Part shown: positions 42,841 to 52,263 of the stretch, piece after piece
Layout: the number at the start of each line of letters is the position of its first letter
Numbering within the stretch: position 1 is the first letter of the stretch
Assembly (NCBI GenBank): GCA_016721195.1
Contig: JADKIO010000006.1
Location: forward strand, 124,001 to 188,000
Reading direction: 5' to 3'
From: Candidatus Geothrix skivensis
GTDB lineage: Bacteria > Acidobacteriota > Holophagae > Holophagales > Holophagaceae
DNA length: 64,000 nucleotides
Notes under the pieces: model-generated
What the model was told of the DNA's origin: nothing
The model's database searches: none
The model's input: the letters and a program-made list of their open reading frames with translations, nothing else
Made by a program: the position numbers and the translations under genes

Positions 42841-45312
42841 TTATGCGTTGGGGTCACTGGCGTTCAGATCCACGGGCTTGACCTCCTCCACCACCTTCGG
42901 CCGGCCCCAGATCCGGTTCTCCACGGCCTGGGTGTGGGCCTTGTCCCGGGCTTCCTTGATCTTCTGGATGGCCTCGGCGTCGCTGCCAGATTTGGGCATG
43001 GTGCCGGGCTTGAAGGCGAGATGCAGGACCCGGTCCGCGGTGGCCGAGGTGGCCAGCAGGCCCGTGTACCGATCGATATCCGCCCACTCCATGCCCTCTG
43101 GTGCCTTGAACTCCTCCCGCTCGGTGGTGGGAAGGGCCACCTTCATGAAGTCGATCCAGATGGGCAGGGCCACCTTGGCCCCATCGGCGCCCTTGAAGAT
43201 GGTCTTCTTCTCGTCGAGCCCCACCCATACGCCACAGACGACGCGGGTGGAGAACCCCATGAACCAGGCGTCCGTGTGATCGTCGGTGGTGCCGGTCTTG
43301 CCCGCCACCGGCCACTGCAGCTCGTTGCTGCGGGCGCCGGTGCCGCTGGTGGCCACGCCCTGGAGGCACTGGATGAGCTGGAAGGTGCTCATGGGATCCA
43401 GCACCTGCTCCGTGGCGGCACCACTGTGGTTTTCCAGCACCCGGCCATTGCGATCAGCCACCTTCTTGATGAAGAAGGGCATGGGCGCCTGGAGGCCACC
43501 GTTGGCGATGGTGGCATAGCCCCGGACCATCTCCTTCAGCGTGAAGTCCCCCGATCCCAGGGCCATGCTGGGATAGGGGGGGATGTTTCCCGTGAGGCCG
43601 CACTTGCGGGCGAAGTCGATGACGTTCATGACGCCCGTTTCCTCGAGGGTGCGCACCGCCGGCACGTTGCGGGAATCCCGCAGGGCCTCCCAGATGGGGA
43701 TGGGGCCCCAGAAGTCCCGCTCGTAGTTCCGGGGCTCGTAGGGCTTCACCCCTGGGCGCAGCGGCTTGAAGTCCAGGGTGCCATCCGGCTGGGTGATGGT
43801 GAGGTAGTCCACCGTATCGAGGAACCGCGTCGGCACGTCCTGGACGACGCTGGCGGGGGTCCGGCCGGCGGTGAGGGCGGCGCCGTACACGTAGGCCTTC
43901 ATGGTGGAGCCCACCTGGCGCAGGGCCTGGGTGGCGCGGTTGAACTTTGAGCGGTTGAAGTCATAGCCGCCCACCATCGCGCGGATCTCCCCGTTCCGCG
44001 GGTCCACGGCCATCAGGGCGCCTTCCACCAGGGGGTCCTGGTCCAGTTCCAGGGTCCGCGGCGTGCCGTCGTCCGCAGTCTTGATGGTGAACACGGGCGC
44101 TGCCCCCCGGGGCAGCAGCTTGGAGACACCCTTCCCCGCCCAGGCGAAGGCGCTTTCCGGGACCTCCAGCAGGGTCTTGCCGATGCGCACCTGGGCCTGA
44201 CCGCCCTTCCAGCCCAGAATCACCCCGCGCACGCTGTCCCCGACCTCGAGATAGCGTTTCCAACCATTCAGTTGGGTGGTCTCCGGATCGGAGACGAACT
44301 GCACAGCCTCCTTGCGGAATCCCCGGCGGCGGTCCACGGCCTTCAGCCCGGTCCGCACCGCCTCGTTGGCGGCCTCCTGCCAGTAGCTGTCCAGGGTGGT
44401 TGTGACCTCCAGGCCCCCGTTCAGCACCTGCTCCCGGCCGTACTTCTCATAGAGATACTTCCGCACCTCCTCCACCACGTAGGGAGCCACGGCCTCCTCG
44501 TGGGCGTTCTCCCGGGCCAGGCGGATGGGTCGCTCGATGAGCAGGCCCGCCTCGGGGGCCTTGAGGAAGCCCACCTTCACCATGCGGATGAGCACATGGT
44601 TGCGGCGGGCCTTGGCGGCGGCGCGGGCCTTGGGATCGGGATTGTAGGGGTTGTACCAGTTCGGGTTCTGGACGAGGCCCGCCAGCAGGGCGCATTCCTC
44701 AACGTTGAGTTGGGGGGCGCTCTTGCCGAAGTAGAATTCGGCCGCGGCCTGGATGCCGTAGCGTCCGCCGCCGAAGTAGACCTCATTGGCGTACATCTCC
44801 ATGATCTGCTTCTTGGAGTAGGCCTTCTCCAGCTTGCGGGCCAGGATGATCTCCTTCAACTTGCGGTCCAGGCGCTTCTGCCGCTTGGCCGTGACGGTTC
44901 GGATGAGCTGCATGGTGAGGGTGGAAGCCCCTTCCCGTCGGCGGCCTAGGCTCGTGACGAAGTTCCAGCCGGAGCGGGCGACGCCCCAGGCCGAGACCCC
45001 GCCGTGCTCCCAGAAATCCGTATCCTCCGTGGCCACCAGGGCGTTGACGAAGGCCTTGGGGATGTCGCCATAGGGGATCACCACCCGGTGTTCTTCCGCG
45101 AAGATGCCGATGACGTTGCCGTTCTGATCCAGCACCTTGGTGATGGTCTTGGGGATCCGCAGGGCGAACAGGGTAAGGAAGCCGTCAGCATCCCGGGACA
45201 GCACGGACCAGGACACCGCGAGGGTGCCGGCACCCAGGGCCGCCAGGGCGATGAAGGCCCACAGGAAGCGCCGGATCCAGCGTCGGGAGGGGGAAGCCAG
45301 GTTGGAAACCAT
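42841..45312 (-). CDS. mrcA: Penicillin-binding protein 1A (bifunctional peptidoglycan synthase)
   Basis: 823 aa with one N-terminal membrane anchor (about 13-35). The glycosyltransferase 51 domain (about 60-240) shows VATEDTDFWEHGG and GASTLTMQLIRT. The transpeptidase domain has SxxK in GSTMKAY (Ser about 469), SxN in DSRNVP and the KTG motif in AGKTGTTDDH. An OB-like insert (about 340-430) lies between. Polymerises glycan strands and cross-links them. The C-terminal 60 residues after the KTG box are a charged tail. Divergent from nadK by 29 bases. The symbol follows the enterobacterial PBP1A. Confidence 0.93.
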   Translation of the reverse strand: MVSNLASPSRRWIRRFLWAFIALAALGAGTLAVSWSVLSRDADGFLTLFALRIPKTITKVLDQNGNVIGIFAEEHRVVIPYGDIPKAFVNALVATEDTDFWEHGGVSAWGVARSGWNFVTSLGRRREGASTLTMQLIRTVTAKRQKRLDRKLKEIILARKLEKAYSKKQIMEMYANEVYFGGGRYGIQAAAEFYFGKSAPQLNVEECALLAGLVQNPNWYNPYNPDPKARAAAKARRNHVLIRMVKVGFLKAPEAGLLIERPIRLARENAHEEAVAPYVVEEVRKYLYEKYGREQVLNGGLEVTTTLDSYWQEAANEAVRTGLKAVDRRRGFRKEAVQFVSDPETTQLNGWKRYLEVGDSVRGVILGWKGGQAQVRIGKTLLEVPESAFAWAGKGVSKLLPRGAAPVFTIKTADDGTPRTLELDQDPLVEGALMAVDPRNGEIRAMVGGYDFNRSKFNRATQALRQVGSTMKAYVYGAALTAGRTPASVVQDVPTRFLDTVDYLTITQPDGTLDFKPLRPGVKPYEPRNYERDFWGPIPIWEALRDSRNVPAVRTLEETGVMNVIDFARKCGLTGNIPPYPSMALGSGDFTLKEMVRGYATIANGGLQAPMPFFIKKVADRNGRVLENHSGAATEQVLDPMSTFQLIQCLQGVATSGTGARSNELQWPVAGKTGTTDDHTDAWFMGFSTRVVCGVWVGLDEKKTIFKGADGAKVALPIWIDFMKVALPTTEREEFKAPEGMEWADIDRYTGLLATSATADRVLHLAFKPGTMPKSGSDAEAIQKIKEARDKAHTQAVENRIWGRPKVVEEVKPVDLNASDPNA

Positions 45313-45341
45313 GGCTCCAGGATACCGGCTACATTGGTGCC

Positions 45342-46220
45342 ATGCCCCAGCGACTGATCCTCGTAGCCAAGGTCAAGTCCCCCCACCTGGTCTCCACGCT
45401 GCGCCAGGCCATGCCGGTGCTCCTGGACCAGGGCTGGATGGTCATCGGCGAACCCGGACTGGAGGAGCCATGGCTGCAGGCCGGCCTCGACCGGGCCAGG
45501 CTGGAGGTGGACCTCGACCTGGCCTCGGCCCAGGAGCCCGCCGCCCTCTGCCTGGTGCTGGGCGGGGATGGAACCCTGCTCTATGCGGCCCGCCGCGTGG
45601 GACTCCGCGGCACGCCGATCCTGGGCATCAACCTGGGTTCCCTGGGCTTCCTCACCGCCCATCCAGTCTCAGGCGCCCTGGAAGCGGTTCAGGCCTTCCT
45701 GGCGGGATCCCTGGTCCGAGACGAGCGCCCCCTGCTGGATGCCGAACTCTGGCGCCGGGGCCTCCTGTTGACCCGGCAGGCGGTCCTCAACGACGCCGTG
45801 GTGGCCAAGGGCGCCCTCGCCCGGATCCTGGACATGCACCTGCGGGTGGGCGACCAGGACGCCGGTCCCATCAAGGCCGATGGCCTCATCGTGGCCACCC
45901 CCACGGGCTCCACCGCCTACTCGCTGTCGGCGGGAGGCCCGATCCTGCACCCAAGCCTGGAAGCCGTCGTCATCTCCCCCATCTGTCCCCACACCCTGAC
46001 CCTGCGTCCCTCCGTGGTGCCCTCTTCCCGGACCATCTCCATCACGGTGGTCGACGCCGAGGACGCCCACCTCACCCTGGATGGCCAAGTGGGTCACCCG
46101 ATCATCCCGGGAGACGAGGTGCGACTCCGCCAGTCCAGGGCCAAGATCACCCTGCTCCAGCGACCCGGACTTGATTTCTTCCAGCTGCTCCAGCAGAAGC
46201 TGCACTGGGGCGATCGGTGA
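45342..46220 (+). CDS. nadK: NAD kinase
   Basis: 292 aa from ATG 45342. ATP-dependent phosphorylation of NAD+ to NADP+. GGDGTLLYAARRV (about 74-86) is the catalytic GGDGT motif; NLGSLGFLT, LNDAVVAKG (the conserved NE/ND motif) and PTGSTAYSLSAGGPIL follow in the usual order. Length is normal. Lies back to back with the PBP1A gene, and the 29-base gap must hold both initiation regions. Confidence 0.95.
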   Translation: MPQRLILVAKVKSPHLVSTLRQAMPVLLDQGWMVIGEPGLEEPWLQAGLDRARLEVDLDLASAQEPAALCLVLGGDGTLLYAARRVGLRGTPILGINLGSLGFLTAHPVSGALEAVQAFLAGSLVRDERPLLDAELWRRGLLLTRQAVLNDAVVAKGALARILDMHLRVGDQDAGPIKADGLIVATPTGSTAYSLSAGGPILHPSLEAVVISPICPHTLTLRPSVVPSSRTISITVVDAEDAHLTLDGQVGHPIIPGDEVRLRQSRAKITLLQRPGLDFFQLLQQKLHWGDR

Positions 46221-46408
46221 GCCGAGCCCATGGTTTCCGGACTGTAAAGCCCCATCTGGTCTGACCGGCACAGACTGCAGCGCCAGGAGTCCGATCCTGA
46301 CCTACTGGTCGGCGGTGGTCTGCGTCGACCCCCGCTTGTGACCGACGACACACGGGGTGGGATCGACACTTCAGCGCGAGAACTGACCTGTCCCTGCCCG
46401 GAGGCCCC

Positions 46409-47809
46409 ATGGCCCTCAAAGAACGACCGAAACCATTCCTCCTTCCAGATTTTTGCAAAGGCTGCGGCCGGTGCCTGGATGCCTGCGCCAAGGACTGCAT
46501 CACGCTCAGTGATCAGATCAACCCGGTGACGGGCCTCGTCCCCGTGGAACTGGACCTGACCGACTGCAATGCCTGCGGCATGTGCATGGACGCCTGCCCC
46601 GAGCCCTACGGCCTGCGCCCCGCCCACGAGGGCGAGATCCAGGACTTCGAGCTGGAAGATCCCGCCAAGCTCTTCGGCGTGAAGCCCAGCGAGGCCCCCG
46701 AGCCCGTGGACATCCCCAACGAAACGCTGCCCCTGCCCCGCACGGAGCCCCTGGTCATCAAGGGCACCTACGCCTCGGCCGTGGGCGCCATCCTGGCGGG
46801 CTGCCGGCACGTCTACGGCTACCCCATTACGCCTTCCACGGAAGGTGCCGAGCTCATGGCGAAGTTCCTGCCCAAGCTCGACGGCACCTTCATCCAGGCC
46901 GTGAGCGAAGTGGCTGCCGTGAACATGATGTATGGCACCGCCGGCGCGGGCCTGCCCACCATGACCTTCACCTCCTCCCCGGGCTTCAGCCTGATGCTGG
47001 AGGGCGTCTCCTACATGATCGGCGCGGAGCTGCCCGGCGTTTTCGTGGACATCATGCGCGGCGGCCCGGGCCTGGGCAACATCGCCCCCGAGCAGTCCGA
47101 CATCAAGCTGGCCTGCCACGGGCTCGGCCACGGCAACACCCAGGCCATCGTGCTGGCGCCCTCGACGCCCCAGGAGATGCTCGACCTGACCATCCTGGCC
47201 TTCGACCTGAGCTTCAAGTACCGCAACCCCGTGGTCCTGCTGGGCGATGGCTACCTGGGCCAGATGACTGGCAAGGTGCAGCTGCCCGAGACCATGCTGA
47301 AGCCGGGCATCCCCAAGTGGGCGGTCTATGGCGATGCCATGCACCGCAAGAACCTCATCTCCTCCATCTTCCTCACCGAGGCTGATCTCGAGGCCCACAA
47401 CCACCACCTGAACGCCAAGTACGCCGCCATGCAGGTGGAAGCCCGCTCCGAGTCCTTCCTCTGCGACGACGCCGAGGTGGTCCTCATCGCCTGCAACACC
47501 CCCGCCCGCGCCGCCAAGGGTGCCGTGCAGGACCTGCGCAACCAGGGCATCAAGGCCGGCCTCTTCCGGCCCATCACCCTCTGGCCCTTCCCCGTCGAGA
47601 ACCTCAAGGCGGCCCTCAAGGGCGCCAGCCGCATGGTGGTGGTGGAAGCCAGTGCGGGCCAGCTGGAGGACGAGATCCGCCTCGCCCTCAGCAAGGCCGG
47701 TGTCCGGGACTTCCCCGAGATCGAATCCGTCCGCCGCATGGGTGGCGTGCTGCCCCAGCAGAACGAAATCATCACCCGGGTCCTGGGCCGCAAGGAGGTG
47801 CTCGCATGA
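46409..47809 (+). CDS. korA: 2-oxoacid:ferredoxin oxidoreductase alpha subunit with N-terminal 2[4Fe-4S] ferredoxin
   Basis: 466 aa, GGAGG upstream. Residues about 15-65 carry two 4Fe-4S motifs (CKGCGRCLDACAKDC and CNACGMCMDACP), the delta-type ferredoxin domain usually made as a separate small subunit. The alpha domain (about 115-460) has YGYPITPSTEGAELM, the SEVAAVNMMYGTAGAG segment and a C-terminal transketolase-like domain. With the next gene it makes a complete enzyme that converts a 2-oxoacid, CoA and ferredoxin to acyl-CoA and CO2. 2-Oxoglutarate or a branched-chain 2-oxoacid is likelier than pyruvate, but the sequence does not settle it. Coupled by an ATGA overlap. Confidence 0.9.
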   Translation: MALKERPKPFLLPDFCKGCGRCLDACAKDCITLSDQINPVTGLVPVELDLTDCNACGMCMDACPEPYGLRPAHEGEIQDFELEDPAKLFGVKPSEAPEPVDIPNETLPLPRTEPLVIKGTYASAVGAILAGCRHVYGYPITPSTEGAELMAKFLPKLDGTFIQAVSEVAAVNMMYGTAGAGLPTMTFTSSPGFSLMLEGVSYMIGAELPGVFVDIMRGGPGLGNIAPEQSDIKLACHGLGHGNTQAIVLAPSTPQEMLDLTILAFDLSFKYRNPVVLLGDGYLGQMTGKVQLPETMLKPGIPKWAVYGDAMHRKNLISSIFLTEADLEAHNHHLNAKYAAMQVEARSESFLCDDAEVVLIACNTPARAAKGAVQDLRNQGIKAGLFRPITLWPFPVENLKAALKGASRMVVVEASAGQLEDEIRLALSKAGVRDFPEIESVRRMGGVLPQQNEIITRVLGRKEVLA

Positions 47810-49236
47810 GCAAGGCCAGCGTCATCTACGACAAGTTCGAGCGCCATTCCCATGGCCAGGGCCTCAAGGGCCATGCCACCCACTACTGCCCGGGTTGCGG
47901 CCACGGGTTGGCCCACAAGTACCTCGCGGAGGCCATCGACAACCTGGGCATCCAGGACCGCACGGTGGCCGTCAGTCCCGTGGGATGCTCCGTGTTCCTC
48001 TACTACTACTTCGATGTGGGCAACACTCAGGCCGCCCACGGCCGGGCTCCCGCAGTGGCGCTGGGCCACAAGTTCGCCAACCCCGAAAGCGTGGTCATCA
48101 GCTACCAGGGCGACGGTGACCTGGCCTCCATCGGACTCGCGGAAACCATTGCCACGGCCCAGCTCGGTGCCCCCATCACCGTCATCTTCGTCAACAACGC
48201 CATCTACGGCATGACCGGCGGCCAGATGGCCCCCACCACCCTCATGGGCCAGACCAGCTCCACCAGCCCCTCGGGCCGTGACCAGTACAACGGCCAGCCC
48301 ATGAAGATGGCCGAAATCATCGCGGGACTCGATGGCCCCGTCTACGTGGAGCGCGTGGCCCTCTTCGACGCCAAGCAGCGCATCAAGGCCAAGAAGGCCA
48401 TCCAGAAGGCCCTCAAGCTCCAGATGGAAGGCCGCGGCTACTCCTTCATCGAGGTACTGGCCGAGTGCCCCACCCACCTGAAGATGAGCCCGGAGGAAAC
48501 CGAGAAGTGGGTCAAGGAGTGCATGGAGCCCGTCTATCCCCTGGGCGTGAAGAAGGACATCACCGTCGAGCCCTGGTTCAAGCGCAACGCTCCGATGTTC
48601 AAGGGTGAGAAGATCCTTTCCCTCACCGGCGCCACCACGGTGCATCCCGAGCGCTTCTGCAGGGAGTTCCCCAAGGAACTGGATCTCCACGACGTCTCCC
48701 TGAAGCTGGCGGGCTCCGGCGGCGATGGCGCCCAGACCGCAGCCATGCTCATCGCCCGCGCCGCCATCAGCGAGGGCTTCGACGCCACCCACATCCCCAG
48801 CTACGGCCCCGAAAGCCGCGGCGGCACTTCGTACGCCGATGTGCACGTGGCCGAAACGGAAGTGCTCAATCCGGGTTCCCCTGATCCGCTGATCCTTCTT
48901 GCCTTCAACACCCCCAGCCTCACCAAGTTCGGCCCCGCGGTCCGCAAGGGCGGCTACGTGATCTACGACAGCTCCGTGGTGACCGAAGCCCCGGTGCTGG
49001 ATCCCAGCATCAAGGTCTTCGGGGTGCCCTTCACGGGCATCGCCACCGACCTGGGCAAGGCCGTCGTGAAGAACATCGTCGCCCTGGGCGCCCTCCAGGC
49101 CGCCACGAACATCTTCCCCCGGGAGACCTTCCTTTCGGCCATCCGCGTGGCCCTGAAGGACAAGTGCGCCCTGATCCCCCTCAACGAAGAAGCCTTCGCC
49201 TGGGGCATCAAGTCCGTGGAAGCCCTCGAGCAGTAG
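47806..49236 (+). CDS. korB: 2-oxoacid:ferredoxin oxidoreductase fused beta-gamma subunit
   Basis: 476 aa, overlapping korA by 4 bases. The beta half (about 1-280) binds TPP: YCPGCGHGLAHKYLAE, SPVGCSVFLYYYFDVG, YQGDGDLASIG and NNAIYGMTGGQMAPTT. From about 290 the gamma (KorC-like) domain starts: LAGSGGDGAQTAAMLIARA, PSYGPESRGGTSYADV, DSSVVTEAP and GVPFTGIA. The beta and gamma subunits are usually separate, so this operon makes a two-polypeptide enzyme. No frameshift or linker break is visible between the halves. Confidence 0.9.
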   Translation: MSKASVIYDKFERHSHGQGLKGHATHYCPGCGHGLAHKYLAEAIDNLGIQDRTVAVSPVGCSVFLYYYFDVGNTQAAHGRAPAVALGHKFANPESVVISYQGDGDLASIGLAETIATAQLGAPITVIFVNNAIYGMTGGQMAPTTLMGQTSSTSPSGRDQYNGQPMKMAEIIAGLDGPVYVERVALFDAKQRIKAKKAIQKALKLQMEGRGYSFIEVLAECPTHLKMSPEETEKWVKECMEPVYPLGVKKDITVEPWFKRNAPMFKGEKILSLTGATTVHPERFCREFPKELDLHDVSLKLAGSGGDGAQTAAMLIARAAISEGFDATHIPSYGPESRGGTSYADVHVAETEVLNPGSPDPLILLAFNTPSLTKFGPAVRKGGYVIYDSSVVTEAPVLDPSIKVFGVPFTGIATDLGKAVVKNIVALGALQAATNIFPRETFLSAIRVALKDKCALIPLNEEAFAWGIKSVEALEQ

Positions 49237-49258
49237 TCAGCCTTCCAAGGAGGCAGCC

Positions 49259-49522
49259 ATGACGGACCCCACCATCCACACCGACCTCAGCGCAGAGGAA
49301 TGGAAGATCGTCATGGCCCTCCGGGAGATTCCGGACAGCCCCGTGCGACGGAAGGTCTCCGGTCTCCTCGTCGAGCTGACCCGGTTCATCCACCAGCCCC
49401 GGTGCCTGGGCATGCAGGGGGATGGCTTCCCCTGCGGAACCCCCACCACCAGCTGCGAGGAGTGCCAGCACATGCTGAAGGTGCTCGACGACCTGGCGAC
49501 GCGGGTGCCGGTCCAGGACTGA
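49259..49522 (+). CDS. Small cysteine protein downstream of kor
   Basis: 87 aa with a strong AAGGAGG site, 22 bases after korB, so almost surely in the same transcript. No signal peptide or helix pair of known type. Four Cys (49, 59, 66, 69) with flanking His 45 and 71 form RCLGMQGDGFPCG and SCEECQHM, enough for one zinc or iron-sulfur site. The N-terminal 40 residues look helical (EEWKIVMALREIPDSPVRRK). I do not recognise the family. An accessory role for the oxidoreductase is inferred from position only. Confidence 0.75.
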   Translation: MTDPTIHTDLSAEEWKIVMALREIPDSPVRRKVSGLLVELTRFIHQPRCLGMQGDGFPCGTPTTSCEECQHMLKVLDDLATRVPVQD

Positions 49523-49537
49523 ACCCATTCGTTTACA

Positions 49538-49573
49538 AGCCCCTCAGGCGCACGCGCCTGGGGGGCTTTGGTT
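49538..49573 (+). terminator. Terminator of the kor operon
   Basis: AGCCCCTCAGGCG pairs with CGCCTGGGGGGCT (one G-T pair) around a CACG loop, followed by TTTGGTTT. It starts 15 bases after the small cysteine gene. Confidence 0.82.
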
Positions 49574-49590
49574 TCTGCGCGCCTCTCCGG

Positions 49591-49977
49591 CTACGGCTTC
49601 CTGGTCAGGGTGACCTTGCCGGAAGCCACGGGCGAGGTCCAGGTGCCCGTCATGGTCAAGCCGTCCTCCGAGATCGTGGCTTCGAAGTCCATGGTGGGCT
49701 CGGGAAACTTCACCTCGCGACCCTTCACCTTGGCCTTTGTGAACGTGTCCTGGAAATCACCCACGGCCGTGCCGTACCAGGTGGATTCCCCCTTCAGGGT
49801 GTCGCCCGAGGCCGAGGCGATCTTGACCACCAGCTTGCCGCTCATGTCCGCGAACGCCCACTTCCCCTCCCAGGTGCCCACCAGAGCGGCCGCGGTGGCG
49901 GCGTCATCAGCCATGGCGCAGGGGGCGACAGTCAGGACACAAGCAGTCATAACGAACGATTGGTAGGTTTTCAACAT
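49591..49977 (-). CDS. Small secreted beta-rich protein of unknown function
   Basis: 128 aa from ATG 49977, with GGAG 6 nt upstream. A Sec signal peptide (about 1-23, cleavage near CAMA-DDA) precedes a roughly 100-residue domain with alternating strands and the phrases LVGTWEGKWAFAD, TLKGESTWYGT and DGLTMTGTWTSP. This looks like a small lipocalin-type or calycin-like barrel. It faces the kor terminator. No partner is suggested by the neighbours, and the family is unknown to me. Confidence 0.65.
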   Translation of the reverse strand: MLKTYQSFVMTACVLTVAPCAMADDAATAAALVGTWEGKWAFADMSGKLVVKIASASGDTLKGESTWYGTAVGDFQDTFTKAKVKGREVKFPEPTMDFEATISEDGLTMTGTWTSPVASGKVTLTRKP

Positions 49978-50060
49978 AGGGGCTCCTGGGGATGGCCCTG
50001 ATTCTATCGACCCAAGGGCGAAGACCACAACCACCAGGATCACCGGGGTGGCCGAAGTGC

Positions 50061-50969
50061 CTACAGCCCGCCCCGCAGGTTCGCAAAGGTGCGCAGCCCA
50101 TCCTCGGTGGGCTTCAGCAGAGCCACCAGGCGATCATCATGCATGGCCCGCAGGGGCGCCCCGGGGTCAGGGAAGCCTGCGGGCAGGACCCAGGTGGCCG
50201 GCGCGGACTCGCCCTCGGGAATGGCGCGGCCATGGGACAGGTGCTCGGCTTCTTCATCGGTGAGCAGGCGGGTCGGGCACCAGGGCACCAGGTCTGGGCC
50301 CGTCAACAGCCGCTCCCGACCTTCACCGGGGTCGGCCCAGGGCCCGATGGCGGTGCGGCGCAGGGCGCCGAGGTGGGCGCCGCAACCCAGGGCCCGGCCC
50401 AGGTCCCGGGCCAGGCTGCGCACGTAGTAGCCGCCCCGGCAGGTGAGCTCCAGGGTGCTGCGGCAACTCTGATCCTGGCGCAAGTCGTGGGCGATCCACC
50501 GGGCCGACAGCAGGAAGACCCGGCAGGGTTTCATGATCACCGCCTCACCGCGGTGGGCCTTCCGGTAGGCGGCCTCGCCATCGATCTTCTTGGCGCTGGT
50601 GGCGGGGGGCACCTGCTCCGTCCAGCCCAGCAAGGGAGCCAGGGCCGCGTCCAGGGTCCCGGGCGTGAGCCCCGAGGCATCGGCTTCGGAGAGGGTCTTC
50701 CCATGCAGATCGCAGGTATCCGTTTCCACGCCCCAGACCACTTCCGCGAGGTAGGTCTTCGGCAGCGGGTGCATCAGCTCCATGAGCCGCGTGGCCTGGC
50801 CCGCCAGCACCAGCAGCAGGCCGTCGGCAAAGGGATCCAGGGTGCCGCCGTGGCCCAGGGCCAGTTTCTTCTGCCCGGCCTCGAAGGCCCGGCGCTTGAA
50901 GCCCCGGATCACGTCAAAGCTGCTCTGCCCCACGGTCTTGTGGACGAGGTGGATGCCCGACTCCACCAT
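50061..50969 (-). CDS. truB: tRNA pseudouridine(55) synthase
   Basis: 302 aa from ATG 50969, which overlaps the rbfA stop (TGATG). Makes the T-loop pseudouridine-55. The catalytic Asp is in GHGGTLDPFADGLLLV (about residue 44), with KTYLAEVVWG, PPATSAKKIDGEAAY, and CRGGYYVRSLARDLG following in normal order. A C-terminal domain (about 225-302) resembles the PUA-like extension. rbfA-truB adjacency is the standard bacterial order, although nusA and infB are not in this window. Confidence 0.95.
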   Translation of the reverse strand: MVESGIHLVHKTVGQSSFDVIRGFKRRAFEAGQKKLALGHGGTLDPFADGLLLVLAGQATRLMELMHPLPKTYLAEVVWGVETDTCDLHGKTLSEADASGLTPGTLDAALAPLLGWTEQVPPATSAKKIDGEAAYRKAHRGEAVIMKPCRVFLLSARWIAHDLRQDQSCRSTLELTCRGGYYVRSLARDLGRALGCGAHLGALRRTAIGPWADPGEGRERLLTGPDLVPWCPTRLLTDEEAEHLSHGRAIPEGESAPATWVLPAGFPDPGAPLRAMHDDRLVALLKPTEDGLRTFANLRGGL

Positions 50970-51358
50970 CAGGGTTCCGTCTCCGGTTCCACGGGCCTGG
51001 TGGCCCGCTCCTTTTCGATCTCGGTGAGCAGCGTCTCCAGGTGGTTGCCCTCCTCCAGGGTGCCATCGGGGAAGAAGCGCAGCTCGGGCACCCGCTTCAT
51101 CTTGAGGCGCGTGGCCAGCTGGCTCCGCAGGAAGCCCGCCGCCCGGCCCAGGGCCTTGCGGGTGAAGCCATCCTGGGCTTCCTGATCGCCCCCGTTGGCG
51201 GGCAGCACGGTGAAGTAGACCTTGGCCACGCTCCGGTCCGGTGACAGGCGGACAGCGGTGAGGGTGACGAAGCCCAGCTCGGGGTCCCGCAGCTCCCGCT
51301 GCACCAGGGTGGAAAGGAGGAAGTGGACCTGATCTTCGAGGCGTTCGGGGCGGAGCAT
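50969..51358 (-). CDS. rbfA: Ribosome-binding factor A
   Basis: 129 aa from ATG 51358 (AAAGGA upstream). A KH-fold 30S maturation factor needed for 16S rRNA 5' end processing and cold growth. LRPERLEDQVHFLLSTLVQREL, FVTLTAVRLSPDRSVAKVYF, and RVPELRFFPDGTLEEG are family features. The C-terminal tail is acidic (PVEPETEP). Coupled to truB. Confidence 0.93.
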   Translation of the reverse strand: MLRPERLEDQVHFLLSTLVQRELRDPELGFVTLTAVRLSPDRSVAKVYFTVLPANGGDQEAQDGFTRKALGRAAGFLRSQLATRLKMKRVPELRFFPDGTLEEGNHLETLLTEIEKERATRPVEPETEP

Positions 51359-51465
51359 GGGAATCCTTTGCAAACTCCATTCTACCCGAGCCCGCCCTTT
51401 CCCCTTCTCCATGGAGCGTCGGGCCCTTCCCCTTGATACTGTTAGTCCCTCCAGAGGACGACGCC

Positions 51466-52191
51466 TTGATCGAGTGGTTCGAAGCTTGGTTCGACGAAGA
51501 CTATGCCCTGCTCTACTCCCACCGGGACGAGGAGGAGGCCCGCGTGGCCGTGGAGAGGGCCCTGCGCGTGGCGCCGGAACTGCAGGAAGGTCCCGTGCTC
51601 GATCTGGCCTGCGGCACGGGCCGCCACCTCGAGATCCTGCGGCGGACCAATCCCCTGACCTTCGGCATGGACCTGTCGAAGGCCCTGCTGGGCATGGCTC
51701 CAGGCGGCCTGCGCCCCTGGCTGCTCCGGGCCGACATGCGGCGCCTGCCCGTGAAGGTGGGCGCCCTGCATGGCATCTGCCTCTGGTTCACCCCCTTCGG
51801 TTACTTCTCGGACGAGGAGAACCGGGCCCTCATGCTGGACCTGGGCAGCCGGCTGAAGCGCCAGGGCGTCCTGGTGATGGACTACCTCAATGCGGACCTG
51901 GTGACCCGCACCCTGGAACCCGAGGACGTCGTGGAGCGGGGGGACGTTCGGGCCCAGAGCCGCCGGTCCATCGAAGGAAACCGACTGGTGAAGCGCATGG
52001 TACTCACCCACCGGAACTCGGGCGAGATGCGGGATGTCATGGAGAGCATCCGCCTCTACACCCCTGGCGAACTGCAGGAGATGGCCGTTCGCGCCGGCCT
52101 CCGTCTCCGCCGGGTCCTGGGCACCTACTCGGGGGAGGCCTTCCACGTGGACAGCCCCCGGTGGATCGGCATTTTCGAAAAGGCCTGGTAG
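51466..52191 (+). CDS. SAM-dependent methyltransferase
   Basis: 241 aa from TTG 51466 (AGAGGA 6 nt upstream); a TTG at 51433 would add 11 residues of no clear value. Class I fold: motif I VLDLACGTGRHLEIL (about 43-57), then FGMDLSKALL and FTPFGYFSDEENRALMLD. The N-terminal IEWFEAWFDEDYALLYSHR is typical of a large bacterial group of small-molecule methyltransferases. The substrate is unknown. Divergent from rbfA. Confidence 0.85.
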   Translation: MIEWFEAWFDEDYALLYSHRDEEEARVAVERALRVAPELQEGPVLDLACGTGRHLEILRRTNPLTFGMDLSKALLGMAPGGLRPWLLRADMRRLPVKVGALHGICLWFTPFGYFSDEENRALMLDLGSRLKRQGVLVMDYLNADLVTRTLEPEDVVERGDVRAQSRRSIEGNRLVKRMVLTHRNSGEMRDVMESIRLYTPGELQEMAVRAGLRLRRVLGTYSGEAFHVDSPRWIGIFEKAW

Positions 52192-52263
52192 GGCTGCCTC
52201 TCCCCGATGGCCCGCCGTGCCCTCTTCCGTCAGAATGAACTCATCTGAATCCAAGGAGCAGCC

